Shown: positions 33,729 to 41,190 of the stretch, one piece after another
Numbering within the stretch: the first letter of the stretch is position 1
How the letters are laid out: every line of letters starts with the position of its first letter
NCBI GenBank assembly: GCA_015061695.1
Contig: SUWA01000009.1
Coordinates: forward strand, 1-43,970
Length of the DNA stretch: 43,970 bases
Source: Lentisphaerota bacterium
GTDB taxonomy: Bacteria > Verrucomicrobiota > Lentisphaeria > Victivallales > Victivallaceae
Direction of reading: 5' to 3'
Program-made: the position numbers and the translations under genes
The notes under the pieces: model-generated
What the model was told of the DNA's origin: nothing
The model's database searches: none
What the model saw: only the letters and a program-made list of their open reading frames with translations

Positions 33729-34283
33729 ATGTGGAAAAAGTTTCAGCTCACAATCTTGCTGATGATCATTACCGCTTCGGTGAGTTCGGCATTTACTGCT
33801 GCGGCGCTGGTTTGGTATTATCTTAAATATGAACAGCCCCGGCTGACGACCAGCGTTGCTGCGGCCAGACAGTCTGACTTGGCCGAGGAATTCAGTGCGG
33901 AAGTTGAATTGCAAGCCGAAAATACACCGGCAGTGCCCGATCCGGAACAATCCCTGAAGCGCCATAGCCGTCAAGCCTTGACCGAGAGTGTTATCCGGGC
34001 AATTGCCGCCGGAGATTTTGTTGCGGTGCGCTGTGCTTTATCGCCCGACTCAAGATTGCGGCTGGATGCGTTTTTGAAGCAAAAAAATCGATCCGGCGAT
34101 GAGTGGCTTAAAGAGCTGCAGGAACTTTGGAAAAAGCGCTTGAAGGTAACAGATCTGGAGGCTGCTCTGACCGACCGCGCGCTTTACGATCAATGGGAGC
34201 AATTTATGATGAAACGCTCCGATGAAGAGTATGAACTGCTTGACAATCAGTGGTATATGCTTTTTAAGCCTAAAAAGCACTGA
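33729..34283 (+). CDS. Membrane-anchored protein with one copy of the same repeat domain
   Basis: A 184-residue protein of unknown function. Residues 5-32 form one transmembrane helix or uncleaved signal (LTILLMIITASVSSAFTAAAL). A low-complexity acidic linker runs to about residue 75. Residues 79-180 match the repeat of the preceding gene: SRQALTESVIRAIAAGDFVA, CALSPDSRLRLDAF, a charged helix, and the ending LLDNQWYMLF. The domain should therefore face outside the cytoplasm. It ends 10 bases from the convergent membrane-protein gene, and no clear terminator is seen in that gap. Confidence 0.78.
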   Translation: MWKKFQLTILLMIITASVSSAFTAAALVWYYLKYEQPRLTTSVAAARQSDLAEEFSAEVELQAENTPAVPDPEQSLKRHSRQALTESVIRAIAAGDFVAVRCALSPDSRLRLDAFLKQKNRSGDEWLKELQELWKKRLKVTDLEAALTDRALYDQWEQFMMKRSDEEYELLDNQWYMLFKPKKH

Positions 34284-34293
34284 TCGAGTCAGG

Positions 34294-36216
34294 TCAATCC
34301 ACCGGTTTCAGAAGCCGGTCAGAAGTTACTTCAAACAACCGGTGTTTGAGTGAGTTTGTATTGACCTCAAAACCGGGGACAAAAAGCTGTTTGTATGAAT
34401 CGATAAAATCATCCTTGACCGTATCAATATAAACATATTTGTGATCTTGCCACTGCGCCATCAACTCTTCCGGGGTTACTGCAATTGCATACGGCCGCGG
34501 CTGCTGCTGTTTGTTGCCTGGGCCCGGCAGGATCGGATCCCACGCCACAATGTTGCGGAAGTTGTGCGGGTAGATGTATGACATATAAAAACTTCTGATT
34601 CCGCTGCCTTCGGTGGTGAGCAACGCAAATTTATTTCCGGATGTGCCGAGTTTATCCTGATACTTTTTGGCGTAATCACATTCCTTACGGGTCGTAATGT
34701 AGTATTTTGTACCGCCGTATTTGCCATTTATCCAGAGCGAGGCAACCGCAAGAGTCAGCGTAAAAACTCCGGTCAGCACCAGCAGAAAAATCACGTTGGA
34801 TCGGCGACTATGGTCGAATACTTGCTTTTTCCGGAGAAAATATCCATCTTTACCGGCATACCGGTCAGCCCCAAGCATGAGCAATGCAAAGGCAAAAATC
34901 AGCAAAAAATTGCTGCTGTAGCGCGGCAGCGAGGGGAAAAGACGCAGTTCGTTGAATTCAAACAGGTAATATATAAACATTGTAGCAAAAAACGCCGGCG
35001 CTGCGATCATAAAGAATATGAGCAGTTTTTTGACTGCACTGCGTTGCAGATCCGACTGGCTTTTTTTGAGCATCCGGACTGCGATCACAACAAAAATGGC
35101 AATGTAAATCAAGTTGCCGAGGTTGGCGGAAAAATACTTTTGCAGCATGATCCAGCCCGGGGCATCGAGCGATCCGAATTGCAATACCATGCCTTCCCAG
35201 GTAATGTTTTTGCCGCCGAAGCGTTGGCCGGTGTGGTAATATTTCATCAAAAACACCCACAGATACTTCATAACTGCCGGCAGCAGGAATACCAGCGCGA
35301 TCATGCCGGTTTTCAGATAAGAAAATTTACCGCTGACACTGTCGTAAAAGGCTTTGGCGCGGTCGCGGTACAAATTGAACGCCATCAAAATCATGATGCC
35401 GATACTGTATCCCCAGCCGGCGTTACGGATCATAAACATCCAGCTGCTGGTAACAGCCAGCATAAAAACATCCAGCGGACGGTAATCATCAAGCGTGGCG
35501 GTCTGATAAAGGCATATTGCCATAAGCAGTGCCAGCAATGTATCAGTATAACCGGGGTCGTAACAGGCGATCAGATAAAGCAGCGGCAGGAGGAACAGCA
35601 ACAAAGTAAGTTTGATGATGTGGGTTTTATTTTGCCAGTTCAAGCTGCTGAAAAGCCATAAAAACGCCGCCAGATTGATGATTTCGTGGCCGAAAAGCAC
35701 GATCCCTTCGTTAAAGTCGTGCAGAAAAAAACAGGAGTGGATCAACGCCGCTGTCATGCACGCCCCGGCCGGGTAAGAGGCATGGCTGACGATTTCCAGC
35801 GGGTATTCGCACCCCAGTTTGCCGTCTTCCATAAACAGCTTGACCACTTTGCCCCAATGCGAGATCGTATCCCACGAGGCAAAAATCGTGTTGCAGAAAA
35901 AGCAGAAAGTTACGCTGCAGAATATCAATATTGTAAAAAATCCAGGCGTGAAAAGCCGGGTATTGCGCTCTTCAGATGGCATTTTTACAAACCTGACCGC
36001 CGCCGGCACATAAAGCAGCAGATTGGCTGTATACAATACCCAGAAAAACTCGCGCGCCACATGAAAAACCGCCATAATGTAGAAGATCATCGAATTGAGG
36101 ATCAGCATGGGCAGAAAACTTTTTTCCGGACGGCAGTTGAAATAGAGCGCACAAAACACTGTTGGCGCCAGTGCAAAAAGCATGAAATTTAAAAATCCGA
36201 GCGCATCCCAGATCAT
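34294..36216 (-). CDS. Multi-spanning membrane protein, GT-C-type glycosyltransferase-like
   Basis: A 640-residue protein with about a dozen hydrophobic helices and a ~110-residue soluble C-terminal tail. No family could be named with certainty. The first outside loop contains FASWDTISHWGKVVKLF, where an Asp after the second or third helix is the usual catalytic position in GT-C enzymes that use polyprenyl-phosphate sugars. SLPRYSSNFLLIFAFALLML near residue 430 is also typical of such proteins. The ATG at 36216 comes four bases after the stop of the GT2-GtrA gene with CAGGTAAG upstream, so the two are translated together. With that partner it resembles the serotype-type GtrC of a Gtr glucosylation cassette. 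It could equally be a distant PMT-like protein. Confidence 0.7.
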   Translation of the reverse strand: MIWDALGFLNFMLFALAPTVFCALYFNCRPEKSFLPMLILNSMIFYIMAVFHVAREFFWVLYTANLLLYVPAAVRFVKMPSEERNTRLFTPGFFTILIFCSVTFCFFCNTIFASWDTISHWGKVVKLFMEDGKLGCEYPLEIVSHASYPAGACMTAALIHSCFFLHDFNEGIVLFGHEIINLAAFLWLFSSLNWQNKTHIIKLTLLLFLLPLLYLIACYDPGYTDTLLALLMAICLYQTATLDDYRPLDVFMLAVTSSWMFMIRNAGWGYSIGIMILMAFNLYRDRAKAFYDSVSGKFSYLKTGMIALVFLLPAVMKYLWVFLMKYYHTGQRFGGKNITWEGMVLQFGSLDAPGWIMLQKYFSANLGNLIYIAIFVVIAVRMLKKSQSDLQRSAVKKLLIFFMIAAPAFFATMFIYYLFEFNELRLFPSLPRYSSNFLLIFAFALLMLGADRYAGKDGYFLRKKQVFDHSRRSNVIFLLVLTGVFTLTLAVASLWINGKYGGTKYYITTRKECDYAKKYQDKLGTSGNKFALLTTEGSGIRSFYMSYIYPHNFRNIVAWDPILPGPGNKQQQPRPYAIAVTPEELMAQWQDHKYVYIDTVKDDFIDSYKQLFVPGFEVNTNSLKHRLFEVTSDRLLKPVD

Positions 36217-36220
36217 AATC

Positions 36221-37372
36221 TTACCTGAAAACAATGTACCGCTGGGCAAAGTAAGATATTCCGAACAGGAACAGATCCACTACCACCTTGGCGGCGGTCA
36301 TAAACTGTGCCGGAATCCAACGACTGCACAACTCTGTCAGCAGCAAAGAGCCCAGCAGCAGGAATATTGCCAGTATGTAGTATTTGAGAATATCGGAGAA
36401 AACTCTATTTTTCTGTTTGCGCCCATCCTGAAATACAAATTTTCTGTTCAGCACAAAGTTGTACAGCGAAGAACATATTCTGGCAACCACACATGCCAAA
36501 ACGATGCGCAGATGGAACTGATAGTCGCCTACGGTAAAAACCCGGTCTTCGTAGCGGTGCAGTAAATGAAATATCACAGCCCAAATCCCCACATCCAGCA
36601 GAGCTGATGAAAGACCGGTGATGATGAACTTGCAGAATCGGCCGAAGAGAAAACCGAAAATAATGCCGTAAATACGCAGCGCATCCTTAACCGGATGAAA
36701 GTGCGTGCCGGAATTCTGATCAAAATAAATGGTCTGGATCGGGTATTCCCGAATGGGGCAATTCACCTGATTGGTGACCAGCAGCATTTCGGTTTCCAGC
36801 TCAAAACGGTTGCCTTTGATCTGCAGACAGCGTTCCATGAGTCTGACCGGCAACCCGCGCAGTCCGGTTTGGGTATCCGATACCGGCTGGCGCAAAAGTT
36901 TGCTGAAAATGAATTTGGTACACTCGTTGCCGAAACGGCTTTTCCACGGCACATTGTCCTGCTGGAACGTCCGGCAGCCCAGAATCAGGTTGTCAGGGTG
37001 TTGTTTCAGTTCCTCAATCGCCCGCATGATATCCGGCACAGAGTGCTGGCCGTCGCAGTCAGCGGTAACACAACCGGTGAACGTCGGATCATTTTCGTAC
37101 TTTTCCAGCAAATAACTGAAAGCGGTTTTCAGCGCGGCGCCTTTGCCGCGGTTGACATCGTGATGCAGGACGGTGCAGAACTTTACTGCTTCGAGGTGGG
37201 CAAAAACAGTGTCCTGTTTTTCCGGTATCGAACCATCGTCCACTACCAATAAAGAGAGCTGATCTGACAGCTGATCCTGCAATTCATGCACAAAATTGAG
37301 CATTATTTCATCCGGATCGTATGCCGGCAGAACGATAACGATTTTATTCCCCGTGTTCACCAGTAAATCCAT
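36221..37372 (-). CDS. GT2 glycosyltransferase fused to GtrA-like flippase domain
   Basis: A 383-residue fusion. The N-terminal ~225 residues are a DPM1/GtrB-like GT2 enzyme: IVIVLPAYDPDEIMLNFV, LLVVDDGS, NRGKGAALKTAFSYLL, TADCDGQHSVPDI and SDTQTGLRGLP. It would load a sugar onto undecaprenyl phosphate in the cytoplasm. Four hydrophobic helices with CKFIITGLSSALLDVGIWAV and SLYNFVLNRKFVF follow, the GtrA signature, which is thought to flip the lipid-linked sugar across the membrane. The frame remains open to a GTG at 37429. The ATG at 37372 is chosen because the predicted transcription start lies between them. The AGGAG at 37404-37408 is too far from this ATG to be its ribosome site. Partner of the GT-C-like gene downstream. 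Confidence 0.88.
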   Translation of the reverse strand: MDLLVNTGNKIVIVLPAYDPDEIMLNFVHELQDQLSDQLSLLVVDDGSIPEKQDTVFAHLEAVKFCTVLHHDVNRGKGAALKTAFSYLLEKYENDPTFTGCVTADCDGQHSVPDIMRAIEELKQHPDNLILGCRTFQQDNVPWKSRFGNECTKFIFSKLLRQPVSDTQTGLRGLPVRLMERCLQIKGNRFELETEMLLVTNQVNCPIREYPIQTIYFDQNSGTHFHPVKDALRIYGIIFGFLFGRFCKFIITGLSSALLDVGIWAVIFHLLHRYEDRVFTVGDYQFHLRIVLACVVARICSSLYNFVLNRKFVFQDGRKQKNRVFSDILKYYILAIFLLLGSLLLTELCSRWIPAQFMTAAKVVVDLFLFGISYFAQRYIVFR

Positions 37373-37409
37373 GTCGAGTATTGGTTTGACAAAAAAATAT
37401 ATTCTCCTT

Positions 37410-37438
37410 AATATATCACCGAACTGCACTTATTGCAA
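37410..37438 (-). promoter_or_regulatory. Predicted promoter of the Gtr-like pair
   Basis: Minus strand TTGCAA (37433-37438), 17-base spacer, TATATT (37410-37415). It lies between the oxidoreductase stop and the GT2-GtrA gene, so the pair can be transcribed on its own. Confidence 0.65.
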
Positions 37439-37464
37439 ATTGCAAGGCTCAATAAAGATGTATT

Positions 37465-38469
37465 TTACAACTCTATCCACTCGCCGGTACCGGCGGCGCT
37501 GCGGGTGATGGCAAAACACGCTTTATGCGGATTTACGGCCGAAGCTACGTTATGTTCGCTGTCGCGGTCAGCTTGCAAGCACTCCACAAAGTGCGATACC
37601 AGCGCCGGGAACGGGTGGTCGTAAATATCGCCGGATTGTTTTTGCGGGGCGCCGAAAGTAAAGAAATCTTTCTGCTCGCGGAAGCGCTGCAAACTGTAGC
37701 GGTCATTGAGCATGGTGCCTTTTTCGCCGACAATGTGTACATTAGCTGTAAATGGTACATGTCCGGCCAGTGAGCAGGAAAATACTCCGAGCGCACCGTT
37801 GGCAAATTTGATTTGTGCAGTTTCCACCGGCGGGTAGTCGTACCAGTCGCCGATCTGCAAAGCATCGCCGCGTACGGCAACAATGTCGGAATCGAGTATA
37901 TAGCGGGCAATATCCACGCTGTGGCAGCCGCCGAGGATAAACGCGCCGCCGGAGCGTTTGCCTTCGCGCATCCATGATCCGCGCTCCCGGCCGAACCAGT
38001 AATCGACATTGCAGAGCATGATTTTGCCCAGTTCGCCCTCGGCGATCAAACGGCGTTTCATTTGATTAACCGGGTTGAAACGCATCAGCAAGCCGACTAC
38101 GGTTTTGGTTTTATATTCAGCAAGCGTTGCTGTCAATTCATCCAGTTCTTCCGGGGCAATAGCTACGGGTTTTTCGAGAAAGATTTGTTTGCCGGCTTTG
38201 GCCGCGAGCATTGCTTCTCCTGCGTGCAGATCGTTGGGTGTACAGATCGAAACTATATCCACTCTTTGGTCGTTGAGCAAATCTTCAAACGAGCTGTAGA
38301 CCGTGGTGTCATACAGGCCGAATTCAGCGATTTTAGCCTGCACGCTTTCAGCACGGCGGCTGCCCAGTCCGATAAATTCACAAGCCGGATTCTTCAAATA
38401 AGCTGCAATATGTCCGCTGGCGACCCAGCCGCACCCCCAGAGGGCGCATCCGAATTTTCCGTTACGCAT
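37465..38469 (-). CDS. Gfo/Idh/MocA-family oxidoreductase
   Basis: A 334-residue NAD(P)-dependent sugar or inositol dehydrogenase-type enzyme. The Rossmann start is FGCALWGCGWVASGHIAAYL, the catalytic-lysine motif LEKPVAIAPEEL lies near residue 100, and KRSGGAFILGGCHSVDIARY near 165-185 holds the conserved histidine and aspartate. The ATG at 38469 follows AAGGAG at eight bases. An upstream in-frame extension of 16 residues lacks homology. There is no signal peptide. It is transcribed in the same direction as the Gtr-like pair but separated by a promoter. The family oxidises or epimerises many sugars, nucleotide sugars and polyols, so the substrate cannot be given. Confidence 0.9.
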   Translation of the reverse strand: MRNGKFGCALWGCGWVASGHIAAYLKNPACEFIGLGSRRAESVQAKIAEFGLYDTTVYSSFEDLLNDQRVDIVSICTPNDLHAGEAMLAAKAGKQIFLEKPVAIAPEELDELTATLAEYKTKTVVGLLMRFNPVNQMKRRLIAEGELGKIMLCNVDYWFGRERGSWMREGKRSGGAFILGGCHSVDIARYILDSDIVAVRGDALQIGDWYDYPPVETAQIKFANGALGVFSCSLAGHVPFTANVHIVGEKGTMLNDRYSLQRFREQKDFFTFGAPQKQSGDIYDHPFPALVSHFVECLQADRDSEHNVASAVNPHKACFAITRSAAGTGEWIEL

Positions 38470-38585
38470 AAAAAAACTCCTTGCTGTTGCCGGTTTTACT
38501 GGAGGAAAATTTAGCATTCAAGTATGAATTTGTCAAACTTTACACGCATTTTCGTGCGCAGATTTATTTTTATTGGCGGAATGGT

Positions 38586-38614
38586 TTGTTTTTTGAGCGT
38601 TGAAGGTGTATATT
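38586..38614 (+). promoter_or_regulatory. Candidate promoter of panD
   Basis: TTGTTT (38586-38591), 17-base spacer, TATATT (38609-38614). The start would lie about 40 bases before the ATG. The -35 box is weak. Confidence 0.4.
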
Positions 38615-38659
38615 AAGTTAAACTTCGAGTATATAAAAACTGATAAACAGGAGTAAAAA

Positions 38660-39037
38660 ATGTTGTTGGAAATGCTCAAAGGAAAAATTCACCGCGCCCG
38701 TATCACTCAATGCGATATTGATTACGAAGGCAGCTTGGAAATTGATATTGAACTGCTTGAAAAGGCCGGGATTCTGCCCTATGAAAAAATCCTGGTGGTC
38801 AACGCCACCAACGGTCAAAGACTGGAAACTTATGCGATCCCCGGCGCGGCCGGTTCCGGAACATTCTGCCTGAACGGTGCGGCGGCACACCGCGGCAGCG
38901 TGGGCGACATCATCACGATCATGTGTTTTGCCAATTTTACTGAAGCTGAAGCGCGTACTTTCCGCCCGCGGGTGGTAGTTATGGATGAAAAAAATCAGGT
39001 AACGGCAATCCGGCTGGGCCGGGAAACCATCGCTTGA
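38660..39037 (+). CDS. panD: Aspartate 1-decarboxylase proenzyme
   Basis: A 125-residue protein of normal PanD size, which decarboxylates aspartate to beta-alanine for pantothenate and coenzyme A. The self-cleavage site Gly24-Ser25 lies in DYEGSLEID at the same position as in E. coli, where Ser25 becomes the pyruvoyl group. Lys9 (KGKIHRARIT) and the segment VVNATNGQRLETYAI with Tyr58-like and Thr57-like residues are conserved, followed by GSGTFCLNGAAAHRGSVGDIITIM. AGGAG lies six bases before the ATG. It stands alone, with no panB or panC nearby. Confidence 0.97.
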   Translation: MLLEMLKGKIHRARITQCDIDYEGSLEIDIELLEKAGILPYEKILVVNATNGQRLETYAIPGAAGSGTFCLNGAAAHRGSVGDIITIMCFANFTEAEARTFRPRVVVMDEKNQVTAIRLGRETIA

Positions 39038-39161
39038 TTTTTTGCTCATAACACCGGATCATCAGTCAGTTAAATAACAGCAAACAGCTCTGAAATAGAC
39101 TTTTTGTGGTGCATAAAGCCCGAAATAAGTATAAAAATTTGATTTTTTATCTTTTTCAGAT

Positions 39162-39189
39162 TTGTAAAATCAATTGAGTGTATTATATT
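39162..39189 (+). promoter_or_regulatory. Candidate promoter of the EIIA-CBS gene
   Basis: TTGTAA (39162-39167), 16-base spacer, TATATT (39184-39189), start near 39196. The 8-base inverted repeat ttgatttt (39139-39146) / aaaatcaa (39166-39173) overlaps the -35 region and could be a regulator site. Confidence 0.45.
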
Positions 39190-39233
39190 CCGTTAAAGTG
39201 AACTTGAAAACGATACAGAAACACGGGACTTTT

Positions 39234-40169
39234 ATGAACAACGTCAACAACTCCAAATCATCCGGTAAATTTCAGGATTTTGTCAATGCGCAGGCCGTGG
39301 TCTGCCACAGTTGTGCCGCTGCTTCGGAAGCGGTGATCGATGAACTTATCGCGCTTATTGCTGCGGGGAATCCGGCAATTGATCCGGCGGAGGTCCGGCG
39401 CAGCGTGTTGGAGCGCGAAGCCATGTTCCCGACCGTGATCGCTCCCGGATTGGCCATGCCGCACGCCAGAGTGAACGGTTTGGACGAACTGGTGGTGGCG
39501 TTGGCGACTTCAGCTGACGGCATCAGTTTCGGTTCTGAAGACGAAAAGGTCCGGGTGGTGGTGCTGGTGTTGTCGCCGGTGGATAATCCGGGTCTGCACC
39601 TGCAAGTGGTTTCGGCACTGGCCCGCGAGTTCAGCGATCCGGGCAAAATCGACCAGCTGGCCGATTTGGCAAGTGTGGACGAAGTTATGAAGTTTCTGGG
39701 TATTGTTCCGATGCGTCTTTCGGAATACCTCAAGGTCGGTGATCTGGCCGGCGGGGTAGGGCCGGTGGTGCTGCCGGATGACAGTTTGGCCTTTGCTTTG
39801 CGCAAGTTTGCTGAAGGTTCGACCTGCCAGCTGCCGGTACTCGACGAAGCCGGTGCAGTGCTGGGAGTCATAACGCTTAAAGATATATTGAACTACAATC
39901 TTCCGGCCGGTTTGCTGGAAAAAGATGATCTTTCGGAGATCTACGATTTCCGGCCCTACGCTAAAATGTTGGGCAAGGCCGGCGAAATCAAAGTCAGCGA
40001 ACTTATGCGCTGCGATTGCCTTAAAGTTTGCGAAGAACTTCCGGCTGTTCAACTGGTCAAACTGTTTTTGACCCGTCCGGACAGCGAAGTGCTGGTAGTG
40101 GACGAAGCCGGCCATCTGCGCGGCGAGATCCGTTTGCGCGATTTCTGCGCCAAGCTGCTTTGGGAGTAA
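39234..40169 (+). CDS. PTS EIIA (fructose/mannitol-type) domain fused to two CBS domains
   Basis: A 311-residue cytoplasmic protein. The N-terminal ~150 residues are an EIIA type-2 domain with the phosphorylatable histidine in APGLAMPHARVNGLDEL (His77 from the chosen start) and VVVLVLSPVDNPGLHLQVVSAL. Two CBS units follow: VGDLAGGVGPVVLPDDSLAFAL with GVITLKDILNYN, and VSELMRCDCLKVCEELPAVQ with GEIRLRDFCAKLLWE. CBS pairs usually bind adenine nucleotides. No EIIB, EIIC, HPr or EI gene is nearby, so a regulatory rather than transport role is more likely. The ATG at 39234 was chosen because an upstream in-frame start precedes the predicted -10 box. It ends at a clear terminator. Confidence 0.85.
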   Translation: MNNVNNSKSSGKFQDFVNAQAVVCHSCAAASEAVIDELIALIAAGNPAIDPAEVRRSVLEREAMFPTVIAPGLAMPHARVNGLDELVVALATSADGISFGSEDEKVRVVVLVLSPVDNPGLHLQVVSALAREFSDPGKIDQLADLASVDEVMKFLGIVPMRLSEYLKVGDLAGGVGPVVLPDDSLAFALRKFAEGSTCQLPVLDEAGAVLGVITLKDILNYNLPAGLLEKDDLSEIYDFRPYAKMLGKAGEIKVSELMRCDCLKVCEELPAVQLVKLFLTRPDSEVLVVDEAGHLRGEIRLRDFCAKLLWE

Positions 40170-40188
40170 CGCCAAATAATATGTGTTC

Positions 40189-40232
40189 AGGCTTGCAATT
40201 GATATTACAATGCGCAAGCCTTTTTTTATTTT
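40189..40232 (+). terminator. Rho-independent terminator after the EIIA-CBS gene
   Basis: ggcttgc (40190-40196) and gcaagcc (40214-40220) form the stem, followed by TTTTTTTATTTT (40221-40232). It lies 20 bases past the stop codon and before the next gene's ribosome site. Confidence 0.88.
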
Positions 40233-40269
40233 GCGGAATGTTGTAAAGAGTTTATCAGGAGGTTGGATC

Positions 40270-41175
40270 GTGAAAAAGTTTTTGAGTGTCATGCTTCTGC
40301 TGGCAACAGCATTGCTGTTGAATGCCGGTTTGCCGCAGGGCGAATTTGATTGGAGCAAGGCCAAAAAGCTGGCTCCGGGGATCAGGATCAAACACTTTAC
40401 ACTCAAAGATCCGCGTCCGCTGAATATCTGGGCGGTACAAATCGACTTCGATAATCCGCGAGTCTATCTGGTAACTACCGGACGGGATGAAAATTTGGGC
40501 AAACCCATGCCGGATTACCCCAGCATGAAGATCGAAACCAAGCGTACCCGCGTGCAGGATTTTCTTAAACAATACCGCCAAAAGGGCTTTGATATGCGTC
40601 TGGCGGTCAATGCTGCCCCATGGCGTCCGTGGACAAAACCCTACAATCACAAATACAGCGGTAATATCGGTTTGGCTGTCAGCAACGGTCAGGTGGTTGC
40701 TGTGCCGGATAAACGGGCGGTGCCGGCTCTGGTTGTGCGCAAAAACGGCAAGATGGAAATGATCTCGTTCAAGCCCGGCGATAAGACCGATGACATTCGA
40801 CTGGCTGTTTCCGGATTCGATTTTGTGCTGCGCGACGGCAAACAGAGCTGTAATAACAACATGCGTTTGGAACCAAGGACTTTCTTCGGACTTTCCCAAG
40901 ACGGCAAAAAACTCTATTTCCTGATTGTGGATGGCCGTCAGAAGGGGTTCAGCGAAGGTTTTGCCTATTGCGAAGGCGCGCAGTTTTTGAAATATCTGGG
41001 GGCATGGCACGGCATCAATATGGATGGCGGCGGCTCGACTACGCTGGTTACCTGCCGGAAAAATAATGTGCGTGTGGAAAATTGTCCTCCGGGAACCAAA
41101 CCCGAACAACGCAGTAAAGCTGAAAAATATACCCGCCCGGTAGCCAACTGTCTGGGCGTATATATCAGCAAATGA
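40270..41175 (+). CDS. Exported phosphodiester glycosidase (NAGPA-domain) family protein
   Basis: A 301-residue protein. The start is GTG at 40270, preceded by AGGAGG at eight bases. It opens a signal peptide (KKFLSVMLLLATALLLNAG), so it acts outside the cytoplasm. The NAGPA domain fills the rest: RLAVNAAPWRPW, GNIGLAVSNGQVVAVPDKR, FFGLSQDGKKLYFLIVDGRQ, and the characteristic GINMDGGGSTTLV near residue 250. In animals this fold removes GlcNAc from GlcNAc-phosphomannose. In bacteria it is linked to teichoic-acid-like or other phosphodiester-linked glycans, mostly without proven reactions. It lies 15 bases before the phosphofructokinase gene and is probably co-transcribed with it. Confidence 0.88.
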   Translation: MKKFLSVMLLLATALLLNAGLPQGEFDWSKAKKLAPGIRIKHFTLKDPRPLNIWAVQIDFDNPRVYLVTTGRDENLGKPMPDYPSMKIETKRTRVQDFLKQYRQKGFDMRLAVNAAPWRPWTKPYNHKYSGNIGLAVSNGQVVAVPDKRAVPALVVRKNGKMEMISFKPGDKTDDIRLAVSGFDFVLRDGKQSCNNNMRLEPRTFFGLSQDGKKLYFLIVDGRQKGFSEGFAYCEGAQFLKYLGAWHGINMDGGGSTTLVTCRKNNVRVENCPPGTKPEQRSKAEKYTRPVANCLGVYISK

Positions 41176-41190
41176 TGTTGGAGCGCGCTT

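Noticed and set aside
38518-38659. Riboswitch upstream of panD
   Set aside because: The leader is only about 40 bases from the candidate promoter and shows no conserved structured element.
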